From Scilla litardierei (lineage: Eukaryota; Streptophyta; Magnoliopsida; Asparagales; Asparagaceae): a stretch of 64,000 bases of DNA. Both the position numbers and the translations under genes were made by a program. Location of the stretch: contig CM061142.1 of assembly GCA_030789695.1 (NCBI GenBank), positions 352,507,486 through 352,571,485 of the forward strand, in the 5' to 3' direction. Below, in pieces: positions 44,649 through 56,204 of the stretch; positions within the stretch are counted from its first letter, which is position 1, and each line of letters starts with the position of its first letter. Below the pieces are notes generated by a model. The model was not told where the DNA came from, did not search any database, and saw only the letters and a list, made by a program, of their open reading frames with translations.

Positions 44649-45682
44649 TATCACGCCCCGCTTCCTATTAAGCTTGGGAGCGAGGACGCGAACGGGTCCG
44701 CATGTGCAAGTAAGGAGGATATACTTTTGCTTTTCTTTCCTACCTGACTTAACACAATATGCGTCTGTGTGAAATCTTGCAGGTCCTTGCATGCATACTC
44801 AAAAACAACACCGATGAGCATAAATATTATTATTACAATCTCAATCGTCCCAAACTGAATTATAACAATGAAGGAAAAGAAAAGTGGGTCTATGGCCCAT
44901 ACAACAATGTAAAAGAATACAATGATGGTTCATTGGTTCAACAACTCCTGATCTACTAGTTCAGCTATCACAGTAAGTCCTCCTGGTACTCTGGCTCGTG
45001 ATCTGATATACATTCCAAAAACACAAATATATGTCAGCAAGGGTCTGCAAGTAAAAATGAGACATCCCAGGCAAGGTGTACGAATAGTAATGAATAATGA
45101 AGCATTAATTGTTGCACAAGATGACAGCAACATGATTATAAACATGGCAAAGTAAAGTACTTCTAAACATGGCAGTTCTAGAGAATTTAAAGACAAGCAT
45201 TAATGACCATTTTACAGATGTTGTTAACATGGAAATTCAAGTGTTCAACTGATAACATAAAAGAGTTCAAGTTCTGTGTCACTATTTTCTATCTCTCATA
45301 GGGTACGCCTTTAAGATGTGATGAGTGAATCGTTCATCTCACGGGGGTACAACCGTGATTGACGCTACCCACTGCATGCGGGTGGGGCTCTTGAAGAGAG
45401 GATCCCTTCATACGCTTAGTGGCCGCTCAATCCTAACCCCACTCAAAAGTTATGCTGGAACACGAGCCAGCCTAGTCGACTCACACGACATCATGAAATC
45501 AAGAGTCGCCTTTGAGGCGCACGAATTCACGAATTCAAGCATTATCTAGAAGTTCCATTAATGTCTGTTCTGGTAACGTGTTTACAAGCAAGATGTGCAT
45601 CACATGAATCATCAGAAACTCTCATCTTACAACAGTTACAATAATTTAAGATAATGAGATTTACGGGGTGTTTAGTAAACAT
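44649..45682 (-). repeat. Element G 5' LTR, part before element H
   Basis: Opens tatcacgccccgcttcc like A, B and C, shares the later phrases gcgtc and gcaggtcc, and has the accgtgattgacgctaccc and ggccgctcaatcctaacccc blocks that correspond to parts of the A and C LTRs. Overall similarity is low, so this is a third family with the same LTR scaffold. It is interrupted by element H. Confidence 0.65.
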
Positions 45683-47092
45683 TGCTTGAACGCGTCTCAA
45701 ATATGTGATGCTTGAGCGCTACTCCCAAGTATATGAGGACATCAAATAATAAATTTATATCCGATGAGACCGGATCGGATCACGTGAACAAGTTGTTTTT
45801 CAATCATGAATTCAATTAATAAAGGAGAGATAACGATGATGCTACAACCAACTAAGCTAACGGTGGAAAAGTGTGTGAAAATGTGGGTGAGACCATCTAC
45901 CAAACCAACATCCTAGGGTTCGAGAATTGGAGAGGCAAATAGGCAAGGAGGCTTGTGTGGTGTGTGTGAATGAGGTTGCTAAGCATATGGGTTCAATCCG
46001 AGGATAACTCAATTGTCTTTCCGGCTAAAGAAAGTGCAATCGGTGGATGTGGCATTTTATCAAACACTTGATGTGCAATGAAAGTAGGGTATGGAAAATT
46101 GAGATAATAAACAACCAAGCATACATGAGTGGTGCCACTAGGCAAACTCCACTCTAGGGATACCCACTAGGTTTCCTAATACAAAGTATATCACAAAAAA
46201 TCCTACCACATAAACATTTAAACATGCAAGATTGAATAACCATAGCACAACAAATACAAATCACCACATAACCACACAAGAAGAAGATCTAGCTCATTAC
46301 AACAAGAAACGATGGAATTTTACTTTTAAAAACATATCAATTATCATTACAAATCACTAAATCAAAATACAAATGGAGAGGAAAAGAGTTCACCAAGATC
46401 TCCAATAAAAATCCAAACCAAACCCCAATTGCTCCTCCTTGCTTCTTTGTTGCACCACCAAAACCCTAACCCTAAGATGAAGAATGAGGAAGAAGGAATG
46501 AGGGGAATAGAGAGGAGGAAAGCCCAAGAAATAGACTCAGAATTTCGGGTCTAGAAACATCCCAAACGGGTCGGATTCGCGCCCAAACCTGCAACTAATG
46601 CCCAAATCTGCTGAAATTTTCTGCAACGTCACACTGTCTTGCAAAAATTCTAGAAAAATCATCCGACCTCGGAATGACGTGTTCCAGGTGGCAATATAAC
46701 CGTAACAAAGTGTAATACGATAAAAAATATCACTAGGCCGGAATATATACTACAATGATAGCAGAATTCCGCACAAGAGGGAAAAAGCAGAATTTCCAGC
46801 CCAGAAATTTTCAGCACCGTCACCCTGTCTAACAAAAAATGCAGTAAATTGCTCTGACCTCTAAAAATTCTGGAAAAATATGCGTTGGAATCGGAACTTA
46901 ACGAAATTCAACTGAAAAATAATAGGAGACCAAGATGAGGATGAAAATAAGCTGCAAAAATTATGTTTTATGCATATAAAATTATAAGCTCCAATATTAA
47001 GTGATATCATCAAAATGCGTGTATCTGAGCCAAAATGAACACAAATTATGTACAAAATGCCACTAATGAGGGGTAAAATATGCAATATTGAA
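45683..47092 (-). repeat. Element H 3' LTR
   Basis: Begins TGCTTGAACGCG and is collinear with 62063-63472, ending at the shared aatattgaa. Blocks on the way (ggataactcaattgtcttt, aatgagaggggtaaa-like end) match with a few percent differences. Confidence 0.88.
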
Positions 47093-47095
47093 CCC

Positions 47096-47115
47096 TAATC
47101 TTCCCCCCCCCCAAC
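47096..47115 (-). other. Element H polypurine tract
   Basis: The minus strand reads TAGTTGGGGGGGGGGAAGAT next to the LTR start. The exact LTR edge is uncertain by a few bases. Confidence 0.75.
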
Positions 47116-47668
47116 TAGCTTTTTGCTAGTCCCTAGCAAAACAAGCGATAAATTCGGTTCCTCAATCAAAGCACATATCAAACTCAAAATTATTCATGGC
47201 AAAAATAAAGTTTTCAACAAAATCTCAAATTCAATATACCAATCCATGAATGAGAACAAACCCATGAACAACACTTCAATTTGGTTCAAATAAAGGAGAA
47301 CAAGCAATGTTTTGCACGAATGAGAATTAAAACACAACGGTGTATCATAATTTTATAAATCTCAGGGTTTTGCCAAAACAACACTTTTCTAATTTATGGA
47401 GGTTGGATGAGTGAATTTATAATTCTTTTTCTTTATATGAACCTTAGGATGACCCATGTAATGAGTTTTCGGTCAATGACTCCCAAATCAGATGATTTCA
47501 GGGCATTGGGCCAAAAAGGACCACGCGGACCTAATAACCCGAATTACCTAAGATTCACTTATTCTTTTCTCGTGCACTCCTCTAAATCCTATCTTTTGAC
47601 GCGAATCCACATTGCTTCTTGAGGCACAAGGACCCAGCTACTCGGCAAAACTAGAAAAATGATGCACT

Positions 47669-47717
<49 letters not shown>

Positions 47718-47981
47718 TTTTTCTTTTGCTTTCTTTTTGCTTTCTTTCTTTTTTTTTCAACACACCAACCAACCACACTAGGTACATAATCACAACCCAT
47801 CGAATTGAAAACTACTCTACTCAATTAGTTTAATCCATACTCTTGTATCGGAAAGCTTGTTCAAAACTAATTTGACCCATTTTGAAGACAAAATTCATGG
47901 AGTTATGCACTCACATCATAAATGGCATATTAAAATTGATTTCATGAAGAAAAAGCAATCAAATGCATGCCAATCACAATT
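47116..47981 (-). other. Element H 3' untranslated region
   Basis: No gene is seen. It holds a (CT)n microsatellite at 47673-47713 and T-rich sequence, then ends at the CACTA element. The text around 47515-47640 (ggaccacgcggacctaataacc, aggcacaaggacccag) is ordinary Athila-type 3' sequence by recollection. Confidence 0.6.
47673..47713. repeat. (CT)n microsatellite
   Basis: About 20 uninterrupted ct units, followed by a pyrimidine-rich tail to about 47758. Confidence 0.97.
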
Positions 47982-48240
47982 CACTATTACAAAAGGGACC
48001 TTTAATAGCACACCTTTAATAGAGCTTGCCAATTATAAGCGCTGCTTATTAGACGCATAGATAATAGACATCGCTTCTTTCTGCAAGCGCAGTTAAAGGT
48101 CGGATAATAGACATCGCTTATTTCTGCCAGCGCTGTTTATTAGAAGCATAGATAATAGACAGCACTTTTTTCTGCAAGAGCTGTTAAAGGTCCGATAATA
48201 GACAACACTTCTTCTTACAAGCGCTGTTAAAGGTGCTTTC
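47982..48240 (+). repeat. CACTA left end and subterminal repeats
   Basis: Terminal inverted repeat at 47982-48009, then several variants of aagcgctgttaaaggt and ataatagacatcgctt up to 48235. Confidence 0.9.
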
Positions 48241-48407
48241 AAAAAATTTAGGCGGGTTCCCAAAATTTTTCCCCAATCTTTTTCATTCTCCCCTTTTATT
48301 CCCTTCTTCTCTTTCAGAATCTATCTCACTCTCAAATCTCCTTCTATGTCTCTCTCACGATCACCTCCCACTCCCCGCCTTTTCATCGTCGTCGCTCCTC
48401 CACTACA

Positions 48408-48704
48408 TCAAAGCGTGCGGTCAAAGGTTACAGCAGATCGGGCGACGTAGAAGTTCTTGGTGGCGACGGCGAGCTCGGACATGGAGATTTGGTCGAGCAA
48501 GGGGTCGAAGTCAGAGATCTCGTCGAAAGAAGATACCTTTGTGATCAGGGGAGCTTTGGGGGGTTGTGTGAGGGTGAGGGTTTGGAACTGGGGCAGTGGG
48601 GGTTTTGGGGATTGGCGGCCGAAAAGGAAGAAGATGATGAAGAGGGAGGAGATGATGACAAAGGTGACGATGGTTGCGATTAGCGCCGGGAGGGCGCTGT
48701 CCAT
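48408..48704 (-). pseudogene. Receptor-like kinase fragment captured by the CACTA element
   Basis: The minus-strand frame begins MDSALPALIATIVTFVII, a strong membrane segment (ALIATIVTFVIISSLFIIFFLF), then a Pro-rich juxtamembrane part and ISMSELAVATKNF, the typical lead-in to plant receptor-like kinase domains. After NF the frame shifts; the next frame reads SPDLL, as expected before the glycine loop. The kinase domain itself is absent. The parent gene is not identified. Confidence 0.55.
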
Positions 48705-48740
48705 GGTCGGAGCTGGGGCCGAATTTTCAGAGTTAGGGTT

Positions 48741-49510
48741 TTGGTGAGAATGAATTTGGGAAATTTTGTTGTGGATGTGGGTTACTTCCTCCGGCGACTC
48801 CTCATCTCGCCCGCCGCCTCTCCATCTCCCTTGCGGCCTCTGGTCGTCTCTCCACCACCGCCCCTATTCGACGATTGTCCTTTGGCTACCATTGCCATGG
48901 CCCCATCCTCCAAGGTTCCTTCTTTATCCATGTCTATCATATTGCTTCTCCTTTTACTTTTAACTCCGTGTTGAATATTGAAGTATATGTTTGATTTTAT
49001 ATTTGAATTTTTGTTCAGCGGGTCTCGTTGCTAGAATGATTCATCCTTTAACTGAATACACGCTTTAAAAATTCAATCTTTAAGGGTCTCGTTGCCAATT
49101 TGATTTCCAAAATACGCGTTTTTATTTGTTGTACTTCAAGCTTTGGACATGAGATGGCACGTTGCATGATTTGAGTTCTGTGTGGAGCTTGATATATACA
49201 TGGATAGCGGAGAACAATCACAGTTCAACTCTACTGGCGTTACAAAGTAGGGTTTTAACTTATTTGTATAGATTGATTTGGAAAGAATAGATTGAGTCAG
49301 GAGCTGAATATATGTTGGAATGTAGGATCCAGTTGACAAGGCTAAGATTAAAGTATCCAGAAATGGTTCTGGATGAAAGGAAAGGGCTTGGTGGTTAAAT
49401 GTTAGCTCCCTTGGAATTTTTGATTAATCTATTTTGATTTGATATTTTTTTTCCTTTTTCCATTCGTATTGTGATTTTAATTCTAACGTATCTGTTTCTC
49501 TTTGGTAGGA
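48741..49510 (+). other. CACTA interior between captured fragments
   Basis: A frame at 48741-48974 ends with a hydrophobic signal-like run (SMSIILLLLLLL) after an ATG at 48898, perhaps another captured exon start, but no family is recognised. The rest is AT-rich and intron-like, ending with an acceptor-like tttggtag at 49508. Confidence 0.35.
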
Positions 49511-49965
49511 AGCCAAGTGTTTGAGGTTTTACCCAAAAGAGCTCTTGGGTTCTTGAAATGGCAATGCAAATGAATTGGGTTGCTTCATTAGATGCTATCG
49601 TTAGTGGAGGGAGGCTTGGATTGATTAGGAGAGCTGAGAGGAGGAGACCCATTTGGAGAGTGTTGTCAGTTTACACAGATTCAAAGCTTGCAGCGCAACT
49701 GAGCATGGAGACTGCATCCGCAAATAGCAGTGTCAACTTGCCTCTGTTAGCTACATTGGTAGTGAATCCGGCGAACGATGCAATCGTTACTTCAGAGCGG
49801 AAGGTAGTGTATGACGTGGTGCTTAAACAAGCTGCTTTGGTGAAGAAGTAGAATCCGAAGTTTGATGCATCTGTGTATGTAGAGCCAGAGTTGGCTTTTC
49901 CGGGGACAATGGACTTGTTGAAGGATGCATACGATCGATGCGACGACATTTGTGCAGAGTTTTAA
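49511..49965 (+). pseudogene. PSY: Phytoene synthase N-terminal fragment captured by the CACTA element
   Basis: From the ATG at 49558 the frame holds a plastid-targeting-like N-terminus, then VNPANDAIVTSERK, VYDVVLKQAALVKK, a TAG at 49849-49851, and in the same frame FPGTMDLLKDAYDRCDDICAEF before a stop near 49964. These are landmarks of the first exon of plant phytoene synthase (first committed step of carotenoid synthesis, in plastids), just before the catalytic domain. An acceptor-like site and 5' UTR-like text precede the ATG. One extra Val in ERKVVYD and the TAG mark it as decayed. Confidence 0.82.
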
Positions 49966-50604
49966 AGCTGTTTTAACACTCGAGTTTTAAAGCTGTTTTG
50001 ACAGCTTTTCATCAAGATTATGACATATGGCTGTTTATTTAGATCAGTTTTCCAAATCTTCAATCGATTCATTTGCTTGGATAAGCAAATAGCCAATTGA
50101 TAATTCTTAGCCGTATCATTATGTCTACAACAATGCTTTAAAAAGTGAAAGCGGAGGCGAGATGCCATGCCAGGACCTAAGGCTTAGGGGTTTAGTCGGG
50201 GCCTAAACATATTTTCTATATAAAACCTCACTATAAAGCTAAACATATATAACCACTTGAGGATATGTTTAAATTATGAAAATTATTTTACGAGCAGTAA
50301 AAGTATATGATAATAATCACATTTAATATTTTAATAGTCAAGTTTTTAACTATAAATAAGTTAATCAATAAAAAACTTTCTTTAGACATTTTTCCGGAAT
50401 CTAAGCCTATATGACCGTTCAAACTTAAGGAAAATATGTTAAAATTCTAAAAATTATATCAAGAGTAATAAAATTATAAAATAATACATTTAATATTTTG
50501 ATATTCAAGTTTTTGCTATAAACATGTTAAAAATAGGTGGGTGCCTGGTCTATATGAAGGACTGATTAGACTACTTGGGTTGGCTAGGCACTCACTTTTG
50601 GTGT

Positions 50605-51500
50605 TGTTTACGAGTGTTTTCTCACCACAGTTTGTTGACCGTCGTCTGTGTGGTCAACGTGGTCAAGGGGCCGACTTGGGGGTCCCTTGGGATCGCCGAG
50701 CCCACTTGTTCTCGGCGTGAGAGAGCTGAGGAGAAGCCTCGGCTCGATGGGTCGCTTTCGGCCTCGGCTGGATCACGCTTGGCCTCAGCCGGATCCGTGT
50801 CGAGGGGTAGCCTCGGCGCCTTGCAAGTGGGTTGGTGCTTGAGCAGCCGTCCACCTGACGACTGCGATGGGGGTAGCCGACCGACGCTGAGGGGTAGCCT
50901 TGGCGCCTCGGATAACTTCTTCCTGAATAGATGAGGAAACTCGTCAGGGAGGCCGGACCTAGGTTCCGGCCAAATCCCCTCCGATGCCTAAGTCAGATCA
51001 AGGTCTGAAAGGATACTCGGCGGGGGAGGTCCGGCTTGTAAGGAAGCCGGAACGTCAACCCAGGCGGCGCGAGTTTAGGGGAGGAAGGAAATGGAGTGGC
51101 GAATGCCTAGGTCGTTGATGGAGTACCTCTCTGTTGATTACCTGAGTCTCAATCCCCTTCTCCGTCGTCCTGGCCTTCCCCTTATATGGTCTTTCGTGAT
51201 TGCCCCACGTCCTGCCTCCTCTCACATCCCCACGATCCGCCTCCGCCTCCTCCCACTCGCGCGTAGTGGAGGGGTGGCCCATTAACGGGTCCGTTAATGG
51301 CCATCATGGGTTCGCGGATTCAGAGGGGCGGTTAATCCGACCGAATCGGGGCCAGTCGGGTGCCCCGAGGGCGAAGTGGCTGGGCCTTCAGCCCCGTCTG
51401 TGGGCCCCCTTCGGGCGAGCCCGTCTTCTCTAGTGGGCTTCTCCTTTGAGGTCGGGCCGTGGGCCGTTGTAATTCGGGCTAGTCCATATTAGTCGTAACA
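50605..51500 (-). repeat. Element F 3' LTR
   Basis: Matches 56951-57847 with few differences (for example gtttgttgacc against gttcgttgacc). The two LTRs are close, so F is one of the younger insertions on the right side. Confidence 0.94.
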
Positions 51501-51510
51501 ATTGCCCCCA
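51501..51510 (-). other. Element F polypurine tract
   Basis: TGGGGGCAAT on the minus strand directly before TGTTACGAC. Confidence 0.78.
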
Positions 51511-51720
51511 TCACCCGGACCATTCGGCTTCCGTCGGTTCGGTCGGGTGATGTGACTCTTTCATGATCCGACGGGTGCGTCAGTCGAGGTTCCGCTATTA
51601 AATGAATGTCATTATTACCGCTCCGTTTGAACTTCCGTTGGTGCAGTTTTCGAAGCATCGCCGCCGTTTTGATGTCGCCACGCGCTCTCCCTTGACGGTT
51701 CAGATCCCACCATCGTCCTC

Positions 51721-51728
51721 TATATATA
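51721..51728 (+). promoter_or_regulatory. TATA box for the antisense ORF of element F
   Basis: TATATATA, 137 bp before the ATG at 51865, at the same relative place as 42839-42846 in F'. Confidence 0.55.
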
Positions 51729-51864
51729 CGTTCCAATCCCTCGAGCTTCAACTCTTTCGCGCTCATTCATTCTTGATCTCCGTTCTGCCAGCTTCTTCTT
51801 CCCGACATCTGCCTTCTTCCCAGCTCTTTATCAATGTAATTCTTCCACTCTTTAACTCGGGCTT

Positions 51865-53998
51865 ATGGCCATGCTTAGAATAGGTGATACACGTCCTGGC
51901 AGACCGACACCTGGTCCCGATAGTGCCCATCCCTCGAGGCTCAAAGCTCCTTCGCCGCCTCCGGGGGTCCCGGATAAAGGGAAAGGAAAACCTTTTCCGG
52001 ATCCCGTTGGGGACGATGTGGCCTCGTCTTCCGATCGATTAGGCATCCCTCCATTGATCCTCCGGTCGTCATCTATGGCCCCTTTCTTAGTCACTAGGAA
52101 AATACGAGAGAGGTACCTATGTCATCCCTATGACGTCCGGATTCCCTTTGGAGACGAGCGGATCTGCTTCCCGCGGAGTAACGAGGTCGGCGTCTACGTC
52201 GAGATGTTCCATCTGGGGCTCCACTTCCCCCTCCACCCTTTTATCATTCAATTCATGGATTCCTTGAAAGTCACCCAGTGCCAGCTAACGCCATCCTCTG
52301 TCGCGGTGCTGACCGGGTTCATTACGCTTTGTATCACTCACGGCCTGGTGCCGTCTCTCCCCCTCCTCTTTCACTTTTACCGGATCCATTCGGTCGGCCC
52401 CAGATCTTGGCTGCACCTCCGAGCCCGTGCGGGGGCGGGTGTGTCTGCTCGGTCTGCCCCCTTGGTCGGGGAATTGGGACTCTAGCTTTGTTTTCGTTGT
52501 CTTCCCCCGGGTCTCGGTGATCTTGACAGGATGGGGGAGTTCGCAACAAACCGACAGGGTGGTAACCCTATCCGAGGCCGAGCGGTCCGCGGTCCGCCTC
52601 CTGTCGTCACTTTCTCTTGAGGAGAGGTCGGTCTGGGATTTGCTGGACGACCTGCTTCTTAAGTGTACTCTGTGGTCCCCCGGTATGTTGTCTCCCTTCC
52701 GTTTAACCTATGGCTCACCCTAATTTCACTTCCTCTCGCAGGGATGGCCGGCCGCGAATTCACTCACGATGTTGACGAGCTCATTCGGCTAGGATCTCGC
52801 CGGGGCCGTGGGAGCTCTTCCGGACGGGCGCCTCGCCGCTCTGTAGATGAAGAGTTGCACCGGTCCGAGCCTCCTTCGGGGAGGATTGATGCCAAGTCTC
52901 CCCCACGGGTCGCCTCGGGTCCCCCCGGAGGAGAAGTCACTGGGGTCGACCCCCTCCTTGTTGAGGGTTCCGGATCGGCTCCTCGGCCGTCCACGGGCGG
53001 GAGTCGCAAGCGGTCTCCCCCTGTTACCGCTGACCCCAACGGGAAGAAGTCACAGAAGAAAGGCGGGCGCGCCGCTTCTCCGGCTCCTGTCGTCGCGCCG
53101 ACAGATCCCGGCAAGGCAATCGTGCCGACCGTCGCGGCCGACGCTGTCGCCTATGCCGTCGATACTCCCTCGGCCACCCCTTCGGTCTCGGGGGCTGTCT
53201 GCCTCCTGCCGTGCGCCTCAGCGGGCCTCGCTGATCCCCCGGGGGTTCGGTCCCCCTTGATATGGCATTGGCGAGCCGGCCGGCGGCGGACTCCGTCCTT
53301 CCGGGGGACCGTTCCTTCTTGGAGTTGTCCCCCGTGGACATACTGTCGGATTCTCTGGTCGGTCACCTCCGACAGGTTCGAATTCCTGCCATTTTCGGAC
53401 AGTTGTCTTGCCCTTCGATCTTCCTTGGTATAATCCACCTCCCTTTCGTTTGCATGCCACCGCGATGGCTGTTGAGGCGCAGCGCCGGGTGACCCAATTG
53501 AGAAGCCTCGAGGATTCCCTAAATCGGGAGCGCGCCCGGGCTGGGGAGGCTGACGTAGCCCTTCAAGGTACCTGCATGGAAGCTCGGCAGCAACGCCGTC
53601 GTGCCGACGAACTCGAGTCTCAAGTACATGATCTCAATCGAAATCTTGTGGATGTCCATGACTTGAGCCGAGAAGCGGAAGAGAAGTTCCGGCGGGAGAG
53701 GGAGGATCTCTGGGGCCAACTCGTCGAGCTGCGTCGGAGGCTCCATTTTGCCGAGGATGCTGAGAGGGGCATCGACACGGCCATAAGGCCGAAGATTGCG
53801 TCGGTCCTGAGGGAGGTCTTCGGGACTTATGAGGACCTCCTTGCCCCTCGCATAGTGGAGGTCGTCAGGGAGTCATTCCGGCAGTTTGCGGAGCTCGCCC
53901 GGGAGCCGATCCTCCCTCCACCGGGACACGCCAATCCCCACTGCTCGGAGCAAGGCGAGGCCCCGGACGACGCTGTCTCTCGCGCTCCGGACCCCTGA
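51865..53998 (+). pseudogene. Antisense ORF of element F (Transposase_28-type, with coiled coil)
   Basis: Transcribed opposite to the element. Part one (51865 to about 52395) ends in the family core (NEVGVYVEMFHLGLHFPLHPF). A one-base frame change follows near 52395-52430, and the next frame continues with LGLPPWSGNWDSSFVFVVFP. A possible 59-bp intron (52683-52741, GTATGT to CGCAG) joins the next part in frame at MAGREFTHDVDELI, a low-complexity Ser/Pro/Arg region. The last part (53408-53998) is a coiled coil rich in Glu, Arg and Leu (RSLEDSLNRERARAGEAD, REAEEKFRREREDLW). Function is unknown. The frame change suggests this copy is dead. Confidence 0.68.
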
Positions 53999-54170
53999 AG
54001 AGCCCTTGTATCCTGTCCCCTTTATTGGGTGACAAATTTTGTTGTCAATAACAGTGCTCCGGACCCCGGGCGACGCTGTTTCTCGCGCTCCGGACCCCTG
54101 AAGAGCCCTTGTATCCTGTCCCCTTTCTTGGGTGACAAATTTTGTTGTCAACAACAGTGTTCGAGAGGAC
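53968..54170. repeat. 103-bp direct duplication after the antisense ORF
   Basis: The phrase cgacgctgt through aacagtg occurs twice, offset by 103 bp (53968 and 54071). It covers the ORF stop codon and a stretch with tgggtgacaaattttgttgtcaa. Each copy may hold the antisense transcript's 3' end. Confidence 0.88.
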
Positions 54171-54334
54171 GTTGCTGAGTGATATGTAACCCATACCATT
54201 AATGAAAATGATTTCTTCTAGTCAGTTCTTCTTGCGCCACTGGTCTCTTTTTCGGGGGTTCTCCCCTTTGGAATAGCCTTCAATGTTCCTAGACCGGACG
54301 GGCGTCATCGCACTCGTTTAGGGGTGTTGTCCCG

Positions 54335-55494
54335 GGCTCGTCTGGCTTAGGATGTCGTTCTTCCCGCCGAGTCTATCCGTCGGGGTGATTGTCCCCAACC
54401 AGACGAGCGGGTGGGTCACTCGATCCGCGAGGGAGGTCATCCCTTGGCTTGCGGCCGGTTGTCATGCTCGTCGGCTGGGGGGAGTTGCCCCCAGCCTCAT
54501 GAGCGGACGCCTCGCTCGGTCCGCGGGGAAGAGTACTCCTTGGCTTATGACCGGTCGTCGTGCCCGTCGGTTGGGGGAGTTGCCTCCAACCTTACGAGTG
54601 GGCGATTCGCTCGGTCTGCGGGGGTGAGTACCCCTCGGCTTATGACCGGGCGTCGTGCTCGTCGGCTGGGGGAGTTGCTCCCAGCCTTATGAGTGGGCGA
54701 TTCGCTCGGTCAGCGGGGGTGGGTACCCCTCGACTTATGACCGGTAGTCACGCTCGTCAGCTGGGGGAGTTGCCCCGGGCCTTATGAGCGGGCGGTTTGG
54801 TCGGTCCGCCGGGGTGAGTACCCCTCGGCTTGTGACCGGCAGTCGAGCTCGTCGGCTGGGGGAGTTGCCTCCAGCCTTACGAGCGGGCGGTTTGCTCGGT
54901 CTGCGGGGGTGAGTACCCCTCGGCTTGTGACCGGCAGTCACGCTCGTCGGCTGGGGGAGTTGTCCCCAGCCTTATGAGTGGGCGATTTGCTCGGTCTGCG
55001 GGGGTGAGTACCCCTCAGCTTATGACCGGACGTCGAGCTCGTCGGCTGGGGGAGTTGCCCCCAACCTTATGAGTGAGCGATTCGCTCGGTCAGCGGGGGT
55101 GGGTACCCCTCGGCTTATGATCGGCAGTCGCGCTCGTCAGCTGGGGGAGTTGCCCCCAGCCTTATGAGTGGGCGGTTTGCTCGGTCTGCGGGGGTGAGTA
55201 CCCCTCGGCTTGTGACCAGCAGTCGAGCTCGTCGGTTGGGGGAGTTGCCCCCAGCCTGACGAGCAGGCGGTTTGCTCGGTCTGCGGGGGTGAGTACCCCT
55301 CGGCTTGTGACGACCGGCAGTCGCGCTCGTCGGCTGGGGGAGTTGCCCCAGCCTTATGAGTGGGCGGTTTGCTCGGTCTGCGGGGGTGAGTACCCATCGG
55401 CTTATGACCGGGCGTCGTGCTCGTCGGCTGGGTGAGTTGCCCCCAGTCTTATGAGTGGGCGATTCGCTCGGTCAGCGGGGGTGGGTGTTGCCGT
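54335..55494. repeat. 95-bp GC-rich tandem array in element F
   Basis: The anchor gggggtgagtaccc recurs at 54525, 54620, 54715, 54810, 54905, 55000, 55095, 55190, 55285, 55382 and 55477, spaced 95 bp (once 97). About 12 units contain cggctgggggagttgcccc and gcttatgaccgg. Long open frames on both strands here come from the repeat and shift register each unit, so they are not genes. Confidence 0.96.
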
Positions 55495-56204
55495 GAGGGG
55501 GAGAGAGAGGAATTGGCTGAGAGAGGGAGAGAGAAAGTGAGGGATGCGGGGATGAAAATTTGGGGTTTTAGTTTAGGGGGCTGGCAGCTGTGAAGAATTA
55601 GGGTTAGGGTTAGTTAGGGTGATTATAAATAGTAATAAAATTTGTTAAATAACCCTACGATTTTAGAAAAAGAGGGGAGATATATTGTTAGAGTGTGTAG
55701 CAAGAGGGGAAAAACTAGGGGAGAATAGAAGAAGCAGTTTAGGAAATATTTAAAATAGATTTGATAAGAGATTTAGCCAGATTTGGCTAACGATTTCGAA
55801 ATTTGAAACTGATTGGGCAAACCAACGGTCGAGGTTATTCCGGGCGATATCTTTCAATCCGGGCGTCAGAAAAATAATCCGAAAATACCGGGGCGATCGT
55901 GGAGACGAGACGCACAAATCTACGGTGCCTGATCGTGCGTAACGCTTACAAAAAATTTACGTAAAATCGGAAACGACATTTTGAGCCAAATGACCAAAAC
56001 GCCCCTATCGTTCAAAGTCGTTTTGCGAGAAAACGAGCCGTGAAACGACGTTCCCAAAAATTACAAAAGAATCCAACACTCCGAAATGATCGCAATGGCA
56101 TATCGCATCGCGTATGCCGGAGCTCAGATATGGCCAAATTAAAATACGTGCACGTCAAGGCACGTGCACGCAGAATCTACGAACGGTCGGAAAGCGACCG
56201 TTAC
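55495..56204 (-). repeat. Piece I: truncated element B-like LTR inside element F
   Basis: 55750-56204 aligns with the right end of the element B LTR (7430-7871), including tgattgggcaaa, gtcagaaaaataatccg and the terminus CGTTACA. The part to the left (gagag-rich, then ttagggttag) is only loosely similar. The TGTCACG end is missing; the piece starts where the tandem array breaks off. No target duplication is evident. Confidence 0.82.

Noticed and set aside
45678..45682. Target duplication for element H
   Set aside because: The bases left of 45683 and right of 63472 do not match at five positions under any nearby choice of LTR edge, so none is claimed.
54352..55397. Frames with repeated Ser/Arg/Pro-rich segments on both strands
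   Set aside because: By-product of the 95-bp tandem array, which changes register with each unit.
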